Below are positions 30,667 through 33,650 of a stretch of 33,650 nucleotides of DNA, one piece after another; within the stretch, counting starts at the first letter, position 1; every line of letters begins with the position of its first letter. The stretch is taken from contig BFEA01000006.1 of assembly GCA_003427395.1 (NCBI GenBank), positions 5,156,026 through 5,189,675 on the forward strand, in the 5' to 3' direction. Source of the stretch: Chara braunii (taxonomy: Eukaryota; Streptophyta; Charophyceae; Charales; Characeae). The notes beneath the pieces are model-generated. The model was not told where the DNA came from, searched no databases, and worked only from the letters and a program-made list of their open reading frames with translations. The translations under genes were made by a program, and so were the position numbers.

Positions 30667-31138
30667 ATTATTCTCAGAGGACCTCGAATTTAGGCCGGCG
30701 GGAGTGAAACGGTTTTCAACTTTTCACCTTTGAGGTAGCAGTTGCAGATCCCAGAGCTCGATCCCCAGACCTCGCCCTTACCCGTGTACAGTACCGATGA
30801 CCCGTGTGTGCGTGAACCCACGACCTGTGTTTTGAAAGCCGCCTGTTTGTTGCTGTAGGTAAGGTGGTCGTCGGGTTGCTGCTACAGTGTTGAAAGGTCA
30901 TGTCGTAGCTGCTACAGTACTGAAGGGTCAAGCCACAGTCTTCCTGAAGTTCCGGAACTGGCCCTTCGTGAGTTGTAGTAGTCAGTCCATAGGCAAGTGG
31001 TCAAGTGGGCAGTCTTACCTTGCTTAGTCAGCAGTACCCGGTCCCAGTCGCACCCTGTCAAGTCAGCAAGTACCATGTGGGACTGTGTGCACTTCGGGAC
31101 CGGTGGAGAGAGGCAGACCAGCGACAGTCCAAGGTGTA

Positions 31139-31144
31139 AATAAA
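31139..31144 (+). terminator. Poly(A) signal AATAAA in LTR D
   Basis: Aligned with the AATAAA of LTR A (8387-8392, minus). Confidence 0.5.
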
Positions 31145-31343
31145 GAGGCAGCGATCAGTCATTCATTCATTCTGCCTGTGAGTTGTGCGGAAGCGCTGTC
31201 GAAGTGTCTTGTGTGCAGAGGTCTGCAGGTGCCCGTTGACGAAGAGGGCTAAGAGGAGGAAGATTGGCCATAGCCGATAGTTAGTTAGTAGAGGGGAGAG
31301 ACGGCAGCCATAGCCACCACGTCAGCGAGATTAGTGTTAGTAG

Positions 31344-31402
31344 GTGTGTGTGTGTGTGTGTATGTGTGTGTATGTGTGTGTGTATGTGTGTATGTGTGGT
31401 GT

Positions 31403-31456
<54 letters not shown>

Positions 31457-31457
31457 T
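31344..31457 (+). repeat. (TG)n microsatellite with TATG interruptions
   Basis: TG repeats interrupted by TATG units and one GGTGTCTC, ending at GTGTGTTTTAG. It is the counterpart of the (AC)n tract in LTR A. Confidence 0.95.
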
Positions 31458-32094
31458 TTTAGATTTTCCCCACAACAGCCCCAATTCCACCCAGGTGAAT
31501 AGATTCAGAATCAAAGCAGTCTTTATCCTATTGCAGACAACGAGAGCATTTGAGATGTCCAACATATTAAAGCAATTTTATAATTAGACAGTTTTTTGGT
31601 TGTTCTTGGGGTACCCCTTTCATTGTTCTTGCAGCTCCCCTTTTACTGTGCCTCTTATGCGCAAGGCTGCCCACGTTGATTGAGGTTGGGCGGCAGCTGC
31701 CCACATCCCCGTGTGCCTCCACGGCCCAGTTGCACGTGATTTCAGGAGGCAGAGTAAAAGGGAAGGTATGCTCCTGTGCATCTCTTCAGAGCTTCATACT
31801 CCTGTCCATTTCATTTCAGATCTTCAGATTATACAGCCTTTGTGTCCGTCCTTCATCTTCATACTTCCGTTCATTTCATTTCTGATCTTCACATCGTCTA
31901 TACTCTTAATGATGCTCATTCGTATGTATTTGTTAGTAGTACAAAGGTAGTGGAGGTGTGTGTGCGAGACATCCAGGGAGATCCAGGGTGTGTGTAAGAA
32001 CAAGTTGCTGAGAGTACAGAGGTCGGCCATAGTCGACCAAGACAAGTTTGAATCTGAGCTGCGTTCTTGGCTTCATTACCTCTAAGCTTTGTGT
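31458..32094. other. Unassigned sequence with small repeats
   Basis: No gene recognised. Contains an inverted repeat (31639-31654 with 31746-31761) and a tandem duplication of about 57-60 bp (TTCATACT..C.TTCATTTCA.ATCTTCA near 31793 and 31858). Confidence 0.4.
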
Positions 32095-32267
32095 GGGCGC
32101 AAGTCACCAGCTTGATCGTCATTCGAATGTACGCATGCTGAGTGTCGAGAAAGACAAGTCTGATTGCATCATTCACTTGCCCACGTAATTGCTTTATTTC
32201 ATCTGGTATGGATGGGTACATCAAGTCATGGACACCATAGTAGTCGTCAGCCCATTGTGTTCCAGCA
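32095..32267 (-). CDS. Possible exon of unknown protein
   Basis: Minus strand open stretch AGTQWADDYYGVHDLMYPSI, PDEIKQLRGQVNDAIRLVFL, DTQHAYIRMTIKLVTCAHTK followed by AGAG/GTAATG, a fair splice donor. The amino-acid composition looks like real protein rather than low complexity, and there is no stop for ~57 codons after a TAA. I do not recognise the family and no clear acceptor is seen. It could equally be a transposon relic or chance. Confidence 0.25.
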
Positions 32268-32379
32268 ATTTAGACCAGGTGAAGAAAGGTACCCGACTCG
32301 GATTATAGTGAGAAGAGAAACTAGTGAAGGAAGGTGAAACATGGGCACTCGAAATGCTACCTCGGGGTGATAATTGCAC

Positions 32380-33650
32380 TAAAAGGGCTTTGCGCCGGTA
32401 GCTCCGAAACTGCCACGATCAGCCGTGGGGTTCGTCGCACCCTGGCGACACGCGTCCAGGACAGGCCACGACGGACGAGGACGTGGCGGCGACACGTGGG
32501 ACGCGGGATTTGCGGAGGCCGGTGAGAGCGAGTTTGGCCATGCGCGGGCTCCGGAGGGGGGCAGAGGAGGCGCTGGGCCAGGGAAACTCGCAGGCGGACA
32601 TAGCGTGAAGCCGACGTGAAGGAGATAGCACATCATCGACATCGCCTCTCGGGCAGAAGAGGCGGTGCCACAAGCTGCAGAGTGACGCGCGGAAAGTGAT
32701 AGTATGGTCTTGGCGACATAGGGAGAGAAGCCAAGCGCGGAGAAATTCGGCATGGACTTGTCATGAGAGCAAGGGATGATCGCGGGGTGAGAGAGATGAC
32801 GGGCTGTGTCGGGCGGCAAAAGAGACGACAGGCTGTGGGAAGGAGGGGGGTCGGAAGGACGGATGATAGAGGGGTCCCCGAAGGAAGCGGGGCGTGTCCC
32901 CGGGATGAGAGGGGCAGGGAGTGTGGGGATCGTGCCGGCCATGGTAGAGGAGGTATGGTATAGCCAAGAAAGCCACGAGTAACCGCGAGACGACAGGCGG
33001 GTTATCCCAGCGAGGCGAGACCCCGAGAAGGGGCGGAGGGGGTGGGAGAGCACTGAAAGGTGGCGAGGCAGGAGCGGGATGGAAGAGTAAATACCGGATG
33101 GGTGGAGCAGAACGGGGAGGAACGATGGAGAGAGGGGGTGTGAAAAGCTGAGCCGGGATAGAAGGGAAAGGACGGAAAAGGGGGGGGAGCGATCGGAGGA
33201 AAGGGAAGTGAGCGTTTGACGAAAGCACGGGTGGGGGGGGAAGTGTCACGGGAGATCGGGAAGGAGCGTCGGAGGAGCCAGCACGACACGAGGGATTGGG
33301 GAGAAATGTCCAGGGAGCCAGTGAAAAGCTGAGCCGGGATAGAAGGGAAAGAACGGAAAAGGGGGGGGGAGTGATCGGAGGAAAGGGAAGTGAGCTTTTG
33401 ACGAAAGCACGGGGGGGGGAGGGGGAAGTGTCACGAGGGATGGGGAAGGAGCGTCGGAGGAGCCAGCACGACACGAGGGATTGGGGAGAAATGTCCAGGG
33501 AGCCATCAGGAGAAACCTCCAGGGAGCCATCAGGGACCTTTTCACTGGGACAAGTGACGAAGGTATGCATCACCACCGCTGCGCTGCAAAAGACCGGGAG
33601 ACTCTCTACGTCGCACGCGAGGTAAGTGGGCGGCACCTTTTCCCTTGGGT
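32380..33650. other. GC-rich block with abrupt left border
   Basis: From about 32380 the sequence becomes clearly richer in G+C than the preceding 900 bp, first mixed (CGACG/GGCG-rich), then strongly purine-rich on plus from about 32750. Long minus-strand open frames (32379-33053; 32761-33636) code Pro/Ser/Leu/Phe-rich proteins (LPFPPITPPPF and so on). This is what purine-rich repeats give when read in antisense, so I do not call them genes. Confidence 0.5.
33141..33504 (+). repeat. 181-bp tandem repeat, two units plus a partial
   Basis: TGAAAAGCTGAGCCGGGATA starts at 33141 and 33322; both units run through GGGGGGG, AAAGGGAAGTGAGC, ACGAAAGCACGG and end AATGTCCAGGGAGCCA. A short third piece CTCCAGGGAGCCATCAGG follows at about 33518. 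Differences are few. Confidence 0.9.

Larger units (their letters stand above)
30705..31457 (+). repeat. Element D: A-family LTR, truncated at (TG)n
   Basis: Begins TGAAACGG after a purine tract (GGCCGGCGGGAG) and matches the LTR of element A in reverse complement: GGCAGCGATCAGTCATTCAT with AATAAA, GGAAGCGCTG, GGCCATAGCC twice and a dinucleotide tract. After the (TG)n tract the match ends, so the LTR is cut there. Confidence 0.75.

Noticed and set aside
32379-33636. Minus-strand open frames of 224 and 291 residues as genes
   Set aside because: Pro/Ser/Leu-rich low complexity, overlapping each other, spanning a tandem repeat; open because the purine-rich strand lacks stops in antisense.

Overview
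This is eukaryotic, repeat-dominated DNA. No bacterial operon structure is visible. Almost all recognisable coding sequence is decayed Ty3/gypsy LTR retrotransposon with a C-terminal chromodomain (chromovirus type). The primer-binding sites resemble the plant initiator-tRNA-Met type. The one host gene piece I recognise is an exon of nicotinate phosphoribosyltransferase flanked by GT/AG splice signals. A land plant or streptophyte alga (for example a charophyte) is my best guess; this is inference from element type and gene content, not proof.

Layout. (A) 1-8865, minus strand: a ruined chromovirus, with a 3' LTR fragment at the left edge, integrase/RNase H/RT remnants, a segment at 2869-4091 lying in the opposite orientation (gag C-terminus plus protease), a duplicated gag, a leader and a 5' LTR. 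(B) 8944-16612, minus strand: a second, related chromovirus, with a 3' LTR carrying a (CT)n tract and a 20-bp minisatellite, chromodomain-integrase, RNase H, RT, protease, gag, leader, PBS and a truncated 5' LTR. 16613-18200 is unassigned sequence with a probably artificial assembly gap, (CTC)n, pyrimidine-rich tracts and a degenerate inverted repeat. (C) 18201-27276, minus strand: a structurally complete but mutated element with two ~1.23-kb LTRs (TG...CA), 4-bp target-site duplication TTGT, PBS, gag, pol and PPT. Its gag/pol junction carries a textbook A AAA AAC slippery heptamer next to the gag stop, with a stem-loop downstream. 27277-29540 is host-like DNA with the NAPRT exon (27861-28035, minus) and a degenerate tandem duplicate of its 3' end. 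(D) 30541-31457, plus strand: a chromodomain end plus LTR of the A family, cut off at a (TG)n tract. 31458-32379 is unassigned. 32380-33650 is markedly GC-rich, purine-rich on the plus strand, with a 181-bp tandem repeat.

Working logic. In each element gag makes the particle, protease cuts it, RT/RNase H copies RNA to DNA from a tRNA primer, and integrase with its chromodomain inserts the copy into chromatin. None of the copies can do this now: all carry stops, frameshifts, deletions or lost catalytic residues. Several in-frame stops are TGA at positions where relatives have Arg, consistent with CGA to TGA decay of methylated CpG. Short tandem duplications of 16-75 bp are spread through the window and may be genuine slippage or assembly artefacts.
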